Shown one piece after another: positions 35,185-44,237 of a DNA stretch of 64,000 nt (its first letter is position 1; the number at the start of each line of letters is the position of its first letter). The notes under the pieces are model-generated. The model searched no databases, had not been told where the DNA came from, and saw nothing but the letters and a program-made list of their open reading frames with translations. The position numbers and the translations under genes are program-made. The DNA is from Prevotella communis (GTDB lineage: Bacteria; Bacteroidota; Bacteroidia; Bacteroidales; Bacteroidaceae), in NCBI RefSeq assembly GCF_022024175.1, contig NZ_CP091794.1, positions 2,604,001-2,668,000 of the forward strand. Direction: 5' to 3'.

Positions 35185-37650
35185 TTACAGATGCTTCTTC
35201 GGATAGAGGGCGTCCCACCATGTGGGGTCGTCCTTCAACCAACGGGCGAACCATGCCATCTGGGTGGCCAGCCATTTCTCCTTCTTAGAGTATTCGAGGA
35301 TGTGATGATTCTCACCTTTTACCTGCACCAAGGCCACCTCGCGACCGAGGAGTTTCAGGGCGGTAAACATCTGCAGACTCTCTACCAAAGGTACATTCGT
35401 GTCTGCGTCGCCATGTAGCAGAAGCAAAGGCGTATGAATCTTGTCGGCATTAAACAGCGGACTCTGATCCACATACAACTGACGGTGGCTCCAGGGATAG
35501 CTGTTGGCCATCGACACCTCACTATAGTTATAGCCCCAGTAGCCCTGGCCCCAGTAGCTGGTATGGTTAGCAATACCGGCATGAGAGACGGCAGCAGCGA
35601 AGATGTCAGTCTGCGTCTGCAAGTACTGCGTCATGAAGCCACCATACGAGGCCCCCATACAACCAATCTTCTCTTTGTTGATATAAGGATGCGCCTCACA
35701 AATCTTCTTCGTACCCTCAATGATATCCTCAGCAGGTCCACGACCAGCCGTGTTCACATGACGTGAGGCCCACTCCTGTCCGAAGCCCGTGGCACCACTG
35801 GGTTCGATGATGTAGGCCACATAGCCCAGCGAGTTCCAGTACTGAGGGGCGTAGGGCGACTCGAAATAACGGCTCACGGGCGAACAGCCACCATAATAAT
35901 AAACAATCATGGGGTATTTCTTCGTGGCATCGAAATCCTTGGGCAGGTAGAGACGGCCATAGACAGTATCACCCCTGGAATTAGTAAAGTTCCAGTCCTC
36001 ACAAGTACCAATCTCGGCATCGCCAAGGGCCTCAGCGCCGTTGAAAAAGAGTTGAGAGTGGAGAGTGGAGAGTTTAGAGTTGGCTACCGCCTTTGAATTG
36101 AGTGTCATCACATAGGCCGATGCGGGCTCCATCGTCTTATACGAGAGATAGCCTACCACAGAAGCATGTGCTGCCAAATCATAGCGATAGGCATAGTCGC
36201 CCTTGATAGGCAGTTTGGTTATCTTGCCAGTCTTGGGGTTCAGCACAAACATATTCACATAGTCACGATCCTCTGCCGTCAGATAAATCTGTCCATCAGC
36301 CAATGACCAGTCAACATTTTCTATAGAGGGGTCAAAATCCTTCGTCAGCGGTGTCACCTTCTTTGAAGAGAGGTCATAAAGGAAGAGCTCATACTCCGTC
36401 ATGCTTGGTGTCACGTTCTCGGGCAACTGACAACCGATGCGGTTGAAAGCCTCGGGATTACCCCTGAAGAGAATCTGGGTGGCATCAGGCGAGAAAGAGC
36501 AGCCTCCAAGGAATCCCTCACCCTGCAACACAGTATCCATCTTCAGCGTCTGAGCATCCATGATATAGACATCCTCTACCTCAGTAGGACGCTTTGCAAG
36601 GCGAGAATAAGACGACACCACCAGCAGTTTCTTACCATCCTGAGAGATATCATAGAGATGCTCGCCCTTATGACCAAACGTGATGCGCTGACAGATACCC
36701 GTCTTCAAATCATATTTCTTCAGGTAGCTGCGTGAGCGCCAGCCAGGCTGACGGTCGTCCATCTCCAGCACCTGATAAACATCTGCATCCTCCTTTGGAC
36801 CTTCCTCGCTGCACGAGATAATCAGATAATCCTCTGCAGGACTGATCACATAACTCTCACGCGGAATATCGTAGGCCCACTGTGTGCGCTGTCCCGTCAG
36901 CGGATCCACCTTGAAGAGCACGCGCTTATCCCCCTGATATTCTTCCTCAATATAGGCAGTAGAGCGCGGCATCCATGTCACATTTTTACTCAGATAGCGC
37001 AACAAACGCTGCGACTTCACCTCACGCAGTTCGTAATCCCAACGGCTATTACCACCACGTGCCGTGGTCTGATAAGACACCACCACGTATTTACCATCTG
37101 CAGAGAGCGAGATACCACGCACACGTTTGCCGTCAGTCAGGTCGTGTACCATATAGGGGTGCTTCTTAGAGAGTGTAGGCACCACCTCGCGCGACATATC
37201 CATCGTCACCTGTACGCTGTCGGTATCCGACGGTTCTGCCAGGTATTTGATAGCCAGCGTGTGATGCTCAGGCGAAAGTTTCACCTCTCCCACAGCCTCC
37301 TGACCGTCAACAAACAGTTTATAGTTCTTCGGACCTTTCACGCTGACCGAGCCCTTCACGTAGTCCTTATTATTCACAAAGAAAGAAAGGATGCCAACGC
37401 TCTTGCTGTCTTTCAGCGACGGAAGCACCTTACCGCTGAACACGGTGGTAGGCTCTGCAGAGAGTGCCAAGCCGCCCAACAAGCTCTTCTCGTCAAATTT
37501 CTTGCCGTTCACATCCACGGAATCCATACCCACAGGAGCCTGCACAGCAAAGGGACCTGCCATGTTAAACTCCGTCACCGTTGTCTTTACCTGCGCCCCA
37601 GCATTCAATACACCAGTTGTCAGCGCTATCAGAATAAAAGATTTCTTCAT
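35185..37650 (-). CDS. S9 family prolyl oligopeptidase-like peptidase, exported
   Basis: 821 residues from the ATG at 37650, which starts a signal peptide (MKKSFILIALTTGVLNAGAQ). A frame start at 37680 is rejected because the promoter TACTTTTG (37685-37678) overlaps it. A long beta-propeller (about 150-560) precedes the alpha/beta-hydrolase: nucleophile CMGASYGGFMT, acid in HGDADTNVP, histidine in ENHHILEY. An in-frame heptamer array writes NSKLSTLHSQLF between the two domains. The 3' end has a broken copy 3.5 kb away at 31667. Acts on small exported peptides by family analogy. Confidence 0.92.
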   Translation of the reverse strand: MKKSFILIALTTGVLNAGAQVKTTVTEFNMAGPFAVQAPVGMDSVDVNGKKFDEKSLLGGLALSAEPTTVFSGKVLPSLKDSKSVGILSFFVNNKDYVKGSVSVKGPKNYKLFVDGQEAVGEVKLSPEHHTLAIKYLAEPSDTDSVQVTMDMSREVVPTLSKKHPYMVHDLTDGKRVRGISLSADGKYVVVSYQTTARGGNSRWDYELREVKSQRLLRYLSKNVTWMPRSTAYIEEEYQGDKRVLFKVDPLTGQRTQWAYDIPRESYVISPAEDYLIISCSEEGPKEDADVYQVLEMDDRQPGWRSRSYLKKYDLKTGICQRITFGHKGEHLYDISQDGKKLLVVSSYSRLAKRPTEVEDVYIMDAQTLKMDTVLQGEGFLGGCSFSPDATQILFRGNPEAFNRIGCQLPENVTPSMTEYELFLYDLSSKKVTPLTKDFDPSIENVDWSLADGQIYLTAEDRDYVNMFVLNPKTGKITKLPIKGDYAYRYDLAAHASVVGYLSYKTMEPASAYVMTLNSKAVANSKLSTLHSQLFFNGAEALGDAEIGTCEDWNFTNSRGDTVYGRLYLPKDFDATKKYPMIVYYYGGCSPVSRYFESPYAPQYWNSLGYVAYIIEPSGATGFGQEWASRHVNTAGRGPAEDIIEGTKKICEAHPYINKEKIGCMGASYGGFMTQYLQTQTDIFAAAVSHAGIANHTSYWGQGYWGYNYSEVSMANSYPWSHRQLYVDQSPLFNADKIHTPLLLLHGDADTNVPLVESLQMFTALKLLGREVALVQVKGENHHILEYSKKEKWLATQMAWFARWLKDDPTWWDALYPKKHL
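36051..36085. repeat. Five-unit heptamer array inside the S9 peptidase gene
   Basis: Units GTTGAGA, GTGGAGA, GTGGAGA, GTTTAGA, GTTGGCT, exactly 35 bp. They are translated in frame on the minus strand at the boundary between propeller and hydrolase, as in the DPP-IV gene. Confidence 0.8.
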
Positions 37651-37677
37651 ACTACTTAATGGTCTGTTTACGAGGTG

Positions 37678-37685
37678 CAAAAGTA
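37678..37685 (-). promoter_or_regulatory. -7 element of the S9 peptidase gene
   Basis: TACTTTTG on the minus strand, 27 bases before the ATG at 37650; it separates this gene from the pectin locus upstream. Confidence 0.65.
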
Positions 37686-37705
37686 CAAAAAAAAATCTGA
37701 TTCTC

Positions 37706-40615
37706 CTACTTTATATGTTCAATAAATTCTATTTCTACAATACGCAACTCACTCTTTGTCTCTCCACCGTTCCTGGCTTTGAACAAATCCAGCTCGCCAG
37801 CGACAGGTTGAGCCAACTCCGTTATTCCTCCAAAAGCATCCTTGTCCTTACCGGCACCTTTCAGACGGATGGTAATTTCGTTGGTCTTCACACGCTTGGT
37901 AGGTGTCAGATGGATATATCCCAGACTACGTTCTGTCTCACCGCTCCAGATAAGCTGTTTGCCAGCATACACTTCTATCGGATAACTGCGCAGACGCCAA
38001 CCGGTCAGCTTCAGGCAAATATCATCAACAACCGTTTTCTTCGGCAGTTTATAGGTTATCCAAGCCGTAGAGAGTTGTCCGTCGTTTTTCCATTCCGACA
38101 GTTCATTATCATCATAGCTGCGAATGGCATGCTCACTATCATAGCCGGCCTTAGCCGATACGATATCTATACCACGAGCCAGCTCTTTGTATGAAGGAGT
38201 TATCGGTGTTTCTCCTCTGTCTAACTGACTGCTCAGTTTTCCCGACTTTTCAAAATCAGTTTTTTTACTATTCAACGAGACGTACGCCGGTTTCACACCA
38301 TCGGCATAGACAGCAAGATTTATTTCACCTGCATTTGTGGTAGTGCGTAGCAACACCCTGTTCACACCACACTCCAAGGGCAGCGACATAGCATCAGTTT
38401 CAATGCCGCCTATCCATCTGGCCTCACCCCATAGAGAGAAATGTATCATCCGATTATCCAACGGGCAACGACGCCCCTGCTTGTCAACCACCTCTACCTG
38501 AACTAGTACCATATCAGCGCCATCGGCCTTGATACCCAGTGGATTCTCTATAGCTGTGAGCTTCAGCTGGTATGGTTCACCCACCGTCTCAAGTTTATAG
38601 CGACTGCCATCAGAGCCCACAGCCTCCAACGTACCAGGTTCAAAGGATACATTGTCAAAAACATAAAGATAGCGATAGCTCTGCTTACCCTTACCCAGCG
38701 ATTTGCCGTTAAGGAACAGTTCTACACTGTCAGCCGTCGATACCACATAGACAGGTTTCACTGTATGAGCAGGATAGTCCCAGTGTCCTACGATATACGT
38801 CTTTGCCTCTTCCGGTTCCACCCATCCGTTCCACATCACCTGATGAGCAAAGAAGGCATCCTTAGGGATGCGCATGGCATCCACAACACCACTGGTGCGA
38901 TAATGTTTCTCGCCACGATGATGTGTATTCGTATCAGAGAAGACGATTTTCACCCCGCCAGAAGACACACGGGTGCCCGTGCCAGGACGCTCACGCCAGT
39001 AGTCATACCAGCGACGTACCATCTCCACGGCAAACTCATCCATATTATGATTATACTCATTAGCAGGCTTACCACGATACAACGGACCGTCACCTTCTTT
39101 ATGAAAAGGATAACTCTGCTCATCCCAGTATTTGCGCAAGCCCTCATCACGACAGTATTCCATCGCCCACATGGGATGTTTCTTGCTTTTGTTGATATAC
39201 AGCATCTCGCCACCATACTCAGCCTCATCGATATCGAGCATCTCACGACTACCAATGGCTCGTCCGCCATAAGGATCGTACTGATTACGGATAGCCTTCA
39301 TTTCCAGCATGTGTTCACGACTGATACTCTCGTTGCCACACTCGTAGAAAAGTATTGAAGGGTTGTTGCGGTTATAAATGATGGCATCGCGCATCAGGGC
39401 CGTACGCTGCTGCCAACGGGCGCCATCCACATCCTTCTCGGCATCACCAGCAGGCATGGCCTGTGGCAATCCCACACGGTCACAACTCTCAATATCCTGT
39501 TTCCATGGCGTCACATGCATCCAGCGCACCATATTCGCCCCACTCTCTACCATCATGCCGTTTGAGTAATCGCTCAACCATGCCGGCACACTGATGCCTA
39601 CACCCGGCCACTCATTCGAGGTGCGCTGGGCATAGCCATGAACCATCATCACGCGGTCGTTCAGCCAAATCTTTCCTTCGGCAAAGCGTGTTTTACGGAA
39701 ACCGGTGCGGGTAGCAACGAGGTCGACAGTTTTGCCATCGACAAGAAGCCCCGTTTCCACCATATACAGATACCCATACCCCCATGACCAAAAATGCAGA
39801 TTGTTAACAGACTGCTGTATTCTTACAGTACGTGTTTCGCCAGGCTGCATGGTAATGCGCTCACCATTAAAATGGGCTACTTCTTTACCATCCATATCAA
39901 GCACTTTGGCAAAGAATGTAAACGAACGGGGCTTGGCGTCCTCGTTGCGAATCTGCGATTCGGCATGGATGGTTGCCTGGTGATTGGGTATGTCGAAATC
40001 GGTAGCATAGATATAGGTACCTGTTGTGCCTAAGTTACTATACAAAGGCAGGGTCTGATAAAGCTTATCGGTGATATGCAGGAACACGTTCTTAGGCAGA
40101 CCACCATAATTGGCATTAAAATTTTTATCATTCCACTGATAGCGACTATTCAATGTGCGGTCGCGGTACGTCCAACTGTTGTCGCAGCGTACGGCTATCA
40201 CGTTCTGTCCTTCTTTAATATAAGGTGTCAGGTCAAATCCAAAAGCCATCACGCCATTATCCGAGAAGCCCACCTTTTGTCCGTTCACCCAGACATCGGC
40301 ACCCTGACGGGCACCTTCGAACTCAATGAACACTTTTCCTTGTACTTCGCCCTCGGTCAAGGTAAAGGTCTTACGATACCAGCAGACAGTATCCGTTAAA
40401 TCCACGATATCCTTTCGAAACGCTTCATCACCATTAAAGGCGTAGGGCAATGTCACCTGCTGCCACTGACTGTCGTCATAATCTGGTTTGGCAGCCTCAG
40501 CGAAATCACCTACTGCCAGTCGCCAGCCACCGTTGAAATTGAGTTTCTGTCGCTCTGTAGCATTCACACTCACAATGAGCATCAGCAGTATACAGAATAA
40601 AAAACACTTCTTCAT
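37706..40615 (-). CDS. Glycoside hydrolase family 2 (beta-galactosidase-like), secreted
   Basis: 969 residues with a signal peptide (MKKCFLFCILLMLIVSVNAT). GH2 architecture: jelly-roll sugar-binding domain (about 25-190), Ig-like domain, then a TIM barrel with acid/base E429 (CGNES) and nucleophile E486 (WAMEYCRDE). C-terminal Ig-like domains (about 690-815) and a discoidin-like end follow. Within a rhamnogalacturonan locus a beta-galactosidase or beta-glucuronidase role is likely; specificity cannot be read directly. Last gene of the run, three bases after the PL11 lyase gene. Confidence 0.92.
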   Translation of the reverse strand: MKKCFLFCILLMLIVSVNATERQKLNFNGGWRLAVGDFAEAAKPDYDDSQWQQVTLPYAFNGDEAFRKDIVDLTDTVCWYRKTFTLTEGEVQGKVFIEFEGARQGADVWVNGQKVGFSDNGVMAFGFDLTPYIKEGQNVIAVRCDNSWTYRDRTLNSRYQWNDKNFNANYGGLPKNVFLHITDKLYQTLPLYSNLGTTGTYIYATDFDIPNHQATIHAESQIRNEDAKPRSFTFFAKVLDMDGKEVAHFNGERITMQPGETRTVRIQQSVNNLHFWSWGYGYLYMVETGLLVDGKTVDLVATRTGFRKTRFAEGKIWLNDRVMMVHGYAQRTSNEWPGVGISVPAWLSDYSNGMMVESGANMVRWMHVTPWKQDIESCDRVGLPQAMPAGDAEKDVDGARWQQRTALMRDAIIYNRNNPSILFYECGNESISREHMLEMKAIRNQYDPYGGRAIGSREMLDIDEAEYGGEMLYINKSKKHPMWAMEYCRDEGLRKYWDEQSYPFHKEGDGPLYRGKPANEYNHNMDEFAVEMVRRWYDYWRERPGTGTRVSSGGVKIVFSDTNTHHRGEKHYRTSGVVDAMRIPKDAFFAHQVMWNGWVEPEEAKTYIVGHWDYPAHTVKPVYVVSTADSVELFLNGKSLGKGKQSYRYLYVFDNVSFEPGTLEAVGSDGSRYKLETVGEPYQLKLTAIENPLGIKADGADMVLVQVEVVDKQGRRCPLDNRMIHFSLWGEARWIGGIETDAMSLPLECGVNRVLLRTTTNAGEINLAVYADGVKPAYVSLNSKKTDFEKSGKLSSQLDRGETPITPSYKELARGIDIVSAKAGYDSEHAIRSYDDNELSEWKNDGQLSTAWITYKLPKKTVVDDICLKLTGWRLRSYPIEVYAGKQLIWSGETERSLGYIHLTPTKRVKTNEITIRLKGAGKDKDAFGGITELAQPVAGELDLFKARNGGETKSELRIVEIEFIEHIK

Positions 40616-40618
40616 ACC

Positions 40619-42748
40619 TTACTTATTATATACTTTCTTTCCATTCTTAATAAGGATTCCTTTGTACGACACATCCACACGCTGTCCAGACAGATTATAG
40701 ATGCTGCTATTAACAGAAGTCCTATAAGTAGCAGCATTATTGATAGCCGTTGGGATGTTCACGTTCTGCGCCTTCTCTGCCTCCGCCCACGCCTCAGCAT
40801 CACTCTTCAAGTCGCTGCCCAGATAGTAACCGGTATTGGTGGGCTGGTTGTAGCCTATGTTCTCGTTGAGAGCCGACATCCAATAGCAGTGGTCGGTCAT
40901 CAGCCATGGGAATTTATGCGTCGTGGGATACCAGGTAGAAAATATCTTGATATCCTGCAGGCGGGTATTATCTGGCACGATAATCTCCTCACGCCAGTCG
41001 CCCACGAGGTCACCATACCATGACGGGTTAGACTTCGTGCCGTTGATGAAGGTCTCCGAGTACCGATACATCGTAAAGGTACGTCCGTACTTAGGACTCT
41101 GAACGATATTATCCTCTATCAACTGACGTGACAACGAACCATCGAACCAGATAGCCATGCCGCATCCGCCCTTCTGTCCCTTGGTATTAATAGTAGTCTC
41201 CGTCCCATCCTGCTTGATATAGTTCCCCTGATAGTAGAAGAACTCGCAACCCGGATATTCAGGGAAGAAGTCGCCCACCAGACAGCGCCCCATGTCGTTG
41301 TCACTCGTAGCGTCCTTTTTCCAGATGACTGAACCGTCGCGGGCATCGTGGAGTGCCACCATCGTCTTACCTGTCTCCAGACAGTGAAACATCTGCAGGC
41401 CTTCACGCTCAGGCAGGAACTTACCCACGTGATTGGCATCACCATGTCCCAGTCCCGTGTTCCACAAGCCTATACCATCATGATCCACTGCCATCGAGCC
41501 ATACATCACCTCGTCCAGACCATCACCGTCGAGGTCGGCCACATTCAGTGAGTGGTTACCCTGACTGGCATAAGTACTATGCTTCTTGCCATCCTTGCCT
41601 GTGCCACCATCATTAGTGTCGAAGCGCCAACGCTTCGTGAGCTGTCCGTCACGCCAGTCCCACGTCTCAATGACGCTGTGACCATAGACGCCACGTCCCA
41701 GCACTACCGACGGCAGTCCCGTCTCATCGAAACAGCCTACTCCCACACGAAAGGAGCAGGCACGTTTCCAGTAACCATCTCCCCACGACGCACTGGTCTC
41801 GCGATTGATGAAGTTGTCACGGGCCAACTCACGACCAGTCTTACCATCGATGATACTGAGGAACTCTGGTCCTGCAGAGTTATAATGGTCCAGATAGCCA
41901 GGTTTCGACGTATTCAGATTGCCCCACGTACGGTAGTCTATCTTCCCATCACCGTTGGTGTCAGGAATCTCCGTGCCATCGCCAAATACCGTGCCCTCAC
42001 AAGTGCGGATAGCCATCTCGGCACAACCGTCACCATCAAAGTCGGCCACGGCAAAACTGGATGAATTACCCAGGATAACGCCGGGACCGCCCTTCACACG
42101 CCACAGCAGCGTGCCGTCCAGTTTATATGCATCCCAGATGACCGCCCACAAACAGTCCTGCTGCGAATAACTGGCACCCGAGCCATCGCTTACAATATTT
42201 CCGCTCTCGTCCTTCACACTCTGCAGGCGTTTCACCACCAGTTCAAACTCGCCATCACCATCCAAGTCGCCTATGCTCACGTCGTTTGCCGTATAGACAA
42301 TCTTCGACGTATTCTCATACACATCCTTCGTATCGGCCAATGGAATACTGATATAAGGCAGTCCACCTGATACCTGCGCCTTCGTCAGCGTAAAGCTTGA
42401 TAGTGTCTCTGCACTACCCGCATAGGTCAGACGATAATGGTTATCCACCGTCTTACTGGCCGTGCCGTCCTGATAGCACGTACGATTCTTGATATTCGAT
42501 GCGATTTTCTTCTCTGCACCAGTACCGATGGTGCGATAAAGGTCAAAGCCTGTGTCGGCATTGTCGCCAGGCAACATGCGCCACGACACCAGCACCTTTC
42601 CCGTATGCTGCTGATAGTCACCCAGTGACGCATTACTGGCGCCATTGATGCTCGCCCATAGTGCCCTGTCAGGTAGTTTTTCCGCACTGGCTACTACCGT
42701 ACACAGCGCAACAAGCAACGTTGTTAAAATGTGAAGTCTTGATTTCAT
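40619..42748 (-). CDS. Rhamnogalacturonan lyase, polysaccharide lyase family 11, T9SS cargo
   Basis: 709 residues. A signal peptide (LHILTTLLVALCTVVASA) leads into an N-terminal fibronectin-like part (about 24-130). The PL11 beta-propeller follows, with repeated Asp-rich calcium loops (DLDGDGEFELV, DFDGDGCAEM, DTNGDGKIDYR, DLDGDGLDEVMYG). It cleaves the rhamnose-galacturonate backbone of RG-I by beta-elimination. The last 30 residues (IYNLSGQRVDVSYKGILIKN) are a T9SS-type sorting tail, implying transport to the cell surface. Start region and leader resemble those of the CE12-CE8 and GH140 genes. Confidence 0.94.
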   Translation of the reverse strand: MKSRLHILTTLLVALCTVVASAEKLPDRALWASINGASNASLGDYQQHTGKVLVSWRMLPGDNADTGFDLYRTIGTGAEKKIASNIKNRTCYQDGTASKTVDNHYRLTYAGSAETLSSFTLTKAQVSGGLPYISIPLADTKDVYENTSKIVYTANDVSIGDLDGDGEFELVVKRLQSVKDESGNIVSDGSGASYSQQDCLWAVIWDAYKLDGTLLWRVKGGPGVILGNSSSFAVADFDGDGCAEMAIRTCEGTVFGDGTEIPDTNGDGKIDYRTWGNLNTSKPGYLDHYNSAGPEFLSIIDGKTGRELARDNFINRETSASWGDGYWKRACSFRVGVGCFDETGLPSVVLGRGVYGHSVIETWDWRDGQLTKRWRFDTNDGGTGKDGKKHSTYASQGNHSLNVADLDGDGLDEVMYGSMAVDHDGIGLWNTGLGHGDANHVGKFLPEREGLQMFHCLETGKTMVALHDARDGSVIWKKDATSDNDMGRCLVGDFFPEYPGCEFFYYQGNYIKQDGTETTINTKGQKGGCGMAIWFDGSLSRQLIEDNIVQSPKYGRTFTMYRYSETFINGTKSNPSWYGDLVGDWREEIIVPDNTRLQDIKIFSTWYPTTHKFPWLMTDHCYWMSALNENIGYNQPTNTGYYLGSDLKSDAEAWAEAEKAQNVNIPTAINNAATYRTSVNSSIYNLSGQRVDVSYKGILIKNGKKVYNK

Positions 42749-42772
42749 TGATTAGTCTTGTATATTAGTAAT
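42749..42772 (-). repeat. Shared leader motif, copy 1 (before the PL11 gene)
   Basis: The bases directly before the ATG (minus strand TTACTAATATACAAGACTAA then TCA) are nearly the same as those before the CE12-CE8 gene (49287-49310) and similar to those before the GH140 gene (44197-44220). Confidence 0.65.
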
Positions 42773-42786
42773 TTGTTTTACGGTTG

Positions 42787-44196
42787 CTAAGGCAAAAAAG
42801 GATAGTTCCTTGAGGCATCAACAGCAATGAGCACACCATCCTCAATACCATCAATGGTCTTATGAGGACGGAAGGTGCACACCTTACTGTCAAACTCACC
42901 CAGGAAAGTGAAGCGTCCTGTGGCAGCATCCATCCACCACACGCGTTTCTTATCGCCTGATATCTTACGCAGGTCAAGGGTCATTATACGACTTGTATAG
43001 TTATAGACCAACAGATAATCCGCGCCACGAGTAGCAATCAGACGGTCGTACTGAACACCATTTTCCCGGATGATGCTCTGGTCGGGCACACGCTCAAAAT
43101 AGGGAAACGAGAGCATCAGTCGCTTCAGGTACTTCATCTGATTGAAGCCAGGGTCACGAAGCGCCTCCGTCCATTCCTTTTCACAGAAATAGGCAGGCGG
43201 AAGCCCCTTGCGATAGAACTGCATGATAGCGTTATGGCCGTAGGTATGCCCGCAACTGCCGGCAAAGACGCTCCAATAGGCGTAGCGGCGCACGTCAGAT
43301 GCGTGCCAGTAGCCCTCATCGGTAACGTGCAGTCCCTTGGGAATCTCCTCATACACGGGTTCATCGTCTATGACAGGCTTCAGCGGCTGATACGACCATA
43401 CCGAGTCCACATACTGCCAGTTATCCTCCTCTGTATTGTCGGGTATCGGATAGTTCACGGTCCCCATGCGCTGACCGTACTTACGATGCCCACTCTGAAA
43501 GGCATGAAAATCTATCCACGAAGCCTTGCTCCACCATTGGGCCGATGTAGTACGTCCACGAGGATGAAAAGTCATCAGATGATTCTTGTCAATCGACTTG
43601 ATGGTGGTAGCAAGCGCATCCCACACCTCAGGCTTCACATCTCCCTGGATATCACCACCGATAATCCAGATGATGTTCTTGCGGTTCTTATAGCGGTTGG
43701 CCAGAAATGCTCCGTAGGCCTTCGCCTGACTGACATCCATTTTCCCCGCCTTAACGGCATTACCCCAGATGCATACCATACCGACGTAAATGCCCTGACG
43801 TTCGGCCTGATGTACAATATGGTCCATATGTTCCCAATAGGGTTCGCTCATCTGCCATGTCCCTTCAGCGTCTACCGTGAGCGACTTCTGTCCATAGACA
43901 TTATACGAAGGCACCTCATTCATCACCTGCACCTGTACCATATTATATTCCGCCTCATGGCATATCTGCAGATAGTACTGCACCTCGTCGCGGTTCAACC
44001 TCTGAGGCATCAGCCATGCCGTCTCACCGAGCCAGAAGAAGGGGGTACCATCCTCATGTTGCAAAAAACGCTGGTTGTCCGATACCCGCAGTCTTCCGTG
44101 CTCCCAGGGTTTTATTTTTTGCCCTTTATCCTGTGCATCCGTTGTGACGCAAATGATCATCAACAATGCAATCAGAGCATAACATCTTAATTTCAT
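42787..44196 (-). CDS. GH140-like glycoside hydrolase (DUF4038 domain), secreted
   Basis: 469 residues from the ATG at 44196 (a TTG one codon upstream is less likely). A signal peptide (CYALIALLMIICVTTDA) precedes a DUF4038-type TIM barrel. Diagnostic segments are HEDGTPFFWLGETAWLMPQR, KNIIWIIGGDIQGD and VIDDEPVYEEI, followed by a short beta-rich C-terminal domain (about 385-465). GH140 includes apiosidases acting on rhamnogalacturonan-II. Relatives in RG-I loci have other targets, so the substrate is open. Lies between the CE12-CE8 and PL11 genes with gaps of about 40 bases. Confidence 0.88.
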   Translation of the reverse strand: MKLRCYALIALLMIICVTTDAQDKGQKIKPWEHGRLRVSDNQRFLQHEDGTPFFWLGETAWLMPQRLNRDEVQYYLQICHEAEYNMVQVQVMNEVPSYNVYGQKSLTVDAEGTWQMSEPYWEHMDHIVHQAERQGIYVGMVCIWGNAVKAGKMDVSQAKAYGAFLANRYKNRKNIIWIIGGDIQGDVKPEVWDALATTIKSIDKNHLMTFHPRGRTTSAQWWSKASWIDFHAFQSGHRKYGQRMGTVNYPIPDNTEEDNWQYVDSVWSYQPLKPVIDDEPVYEEIPKGLHVTDEGYWHASDVRRYAYWSVFAGSCGHTYGHNAIMQFYRKGLPPAYFCEKEWTEALRDPGFNQMKYLKRLMLSFPYFERVPDQSIIRENGVQYDRLIATRGADYLLVYNYTSRIMTLDLRKISGDKKRVWWMDAATGRFTFLGEFDSKVCTFRPHKTIDGIEDGVLIAVDASRNYPFLP

Positions 44197-44220
44197 CAAT
44201 CAGTTTTGTAAGTTAGTAAT
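44197..44220 (-). repeat. Shared leader motif, copy 2 (before the GH140 gene)
   Basis: Minus-strand TTACTAACTTACAAAACTGA then TTG precedes the ATG. The similarity to the leaders at 42749-42772 and 49287-49310 continues into the signal-peptide codons. Confidence 0.6.
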
Positions 44221-44237
44221 GAGTTGTGTTCTCATGT

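Noticed and set aside
43234..44190. 318-codon frame opposite the GH140-like gene
   Set aside because: Antisense shadow with no domain pattern, promoter or signal.
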